The notes beneath the pieces were generated by a model, which saw only the letters and a program-made list of their open reading frames with translations, was not told the origin of the DNA and did no database searches. A program made the translations under genes and the position numbers. Source: Clostridia bacterium (GTDB lineage Bacteria > Bacillota > Clostridia > Saccharofermentanales > UBA5734). Taken from it: DNA of 6,424 bases. The DNA lies in the NCBI GenBank assembly GCA_017997315.1, contig JAGOFF010000131.1, positions 1-6,424 on the forward strand, read 5' to 3'. Position 1 is the stretch's first letter. Each line of letters begins with the position of its first letter. Below are positions 6,303-6,424 of this stretch, piece by piece.

Positions 6303-6424
6303 ATGAGCGAGAAGTCTGCCATCGACAAGACTCCCCGCCCCAACACGGTCGCATCGCTCGCGTCGGATCTGCGCGCGCTCGGGGTGCGCCCGGGCGGCAT
6401 CCTGCTCGTGCATTCCTCCCTGTC
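6303..6424 (+). CDS. AAC(3) family N-acetyltransferase, N-terminal fragment (runs off right edge)
   Basis: Only the first 40 codons and two further bases are inside the window. The visible part reads as a short polar leader, then SLASDLRALGVRPGG (18-32) and ILLVHSSLS (33-41, the last codon incomplete). This combination is characteristic of the N-terminus of aminoglycoside N3-acetyltransferases (Antibiotic_NAT family), in which this loop and the VHSSLS strand open the fold. Known resistance members transfer acetyl from acetyl-CoA to the 3-amino group of 2-deoxystreptamine aminoglycosides. Many chromosomal homologues have no proven antibiotic activity, so resistance should not be assumed. The ATG is preceded by GGGAGGG with 8 nt spacing. 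The gene diverges from the metallo-hydrolase gene with 152 nt between the start codons. The catalytic region cannot be seen. Confidence 0.85.
   Translation, partial: MSEKSAIDKTPRPNTVASLASDLRALGVRPGGILLVHSSL

Overview
The window is about 6.4 kb of GC-rich DNA that is almost fully coding. It looks like chromosomal housekeeping sequence from a high-GC member of the Bacillota (Clostridia-like). This placement is an inference. It rests on the gene order glmU-pth-mfd, on Clostridia-like wording of the Mfd helicase motifs and of the small glyoxalase-type protein, and on strong AGGAGG-type ribosome binding sites in front of genes that do not overlap another gene. No phylogeny was run.

Five genes lie on the minus strand and read from right to left. 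They are a metallo-beta-lactamase-fold hydrolase (5362-6150), a glyoxalase I-type VOC protein (4901-5269), glmU (3494-4855), pth (2865-3497) and mfd (1-2868, cut by the left edge). glmU/pth and pth/mfd each overlap by 4 nt (ATGA), so translational coupling is likely. The two upstream genes are separated by 92 nt and 45 nt with no recognisable terminator or internal promoter, so all five may share one transcript. Read this way, the transcript combines amino-sugar nucleotide synthesis for the cell wall (GlmU), peptidyl-tRNA recycling (Pth) and transcription-coupled repair (Mfd), preceded by two small metal-dependent enzymes.

On the right, a 152-nt divergent intergenic region (6151-6302) holds an AT-rich patch with a good minus-strand promoter, a hairpin in the hydrolase leader, and two ribosome binding sites. 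The plus-strand gene that follows starts at 6303 and runs off the right edge. Its first 40 residues match the N-terminus of the AAC(3) aminoglycoside N3-acetyltransferase family.

I see no mobile element, CRISPR array, tRNA, rRNA or novel multi-gene system. The best lead is GlmU: its acetyltransferase active site keeps the catalytic histidine but has lost several residues that bind the sugar phosphate or acetyl-CoA in the E. coli enzyme. Smaller points are a perfect hexanucleotide repeat at the pth/mfd junction, a Pth signature substitution, and the absence of prs, ctc and fin from a cluster where they are found in Bacillus.
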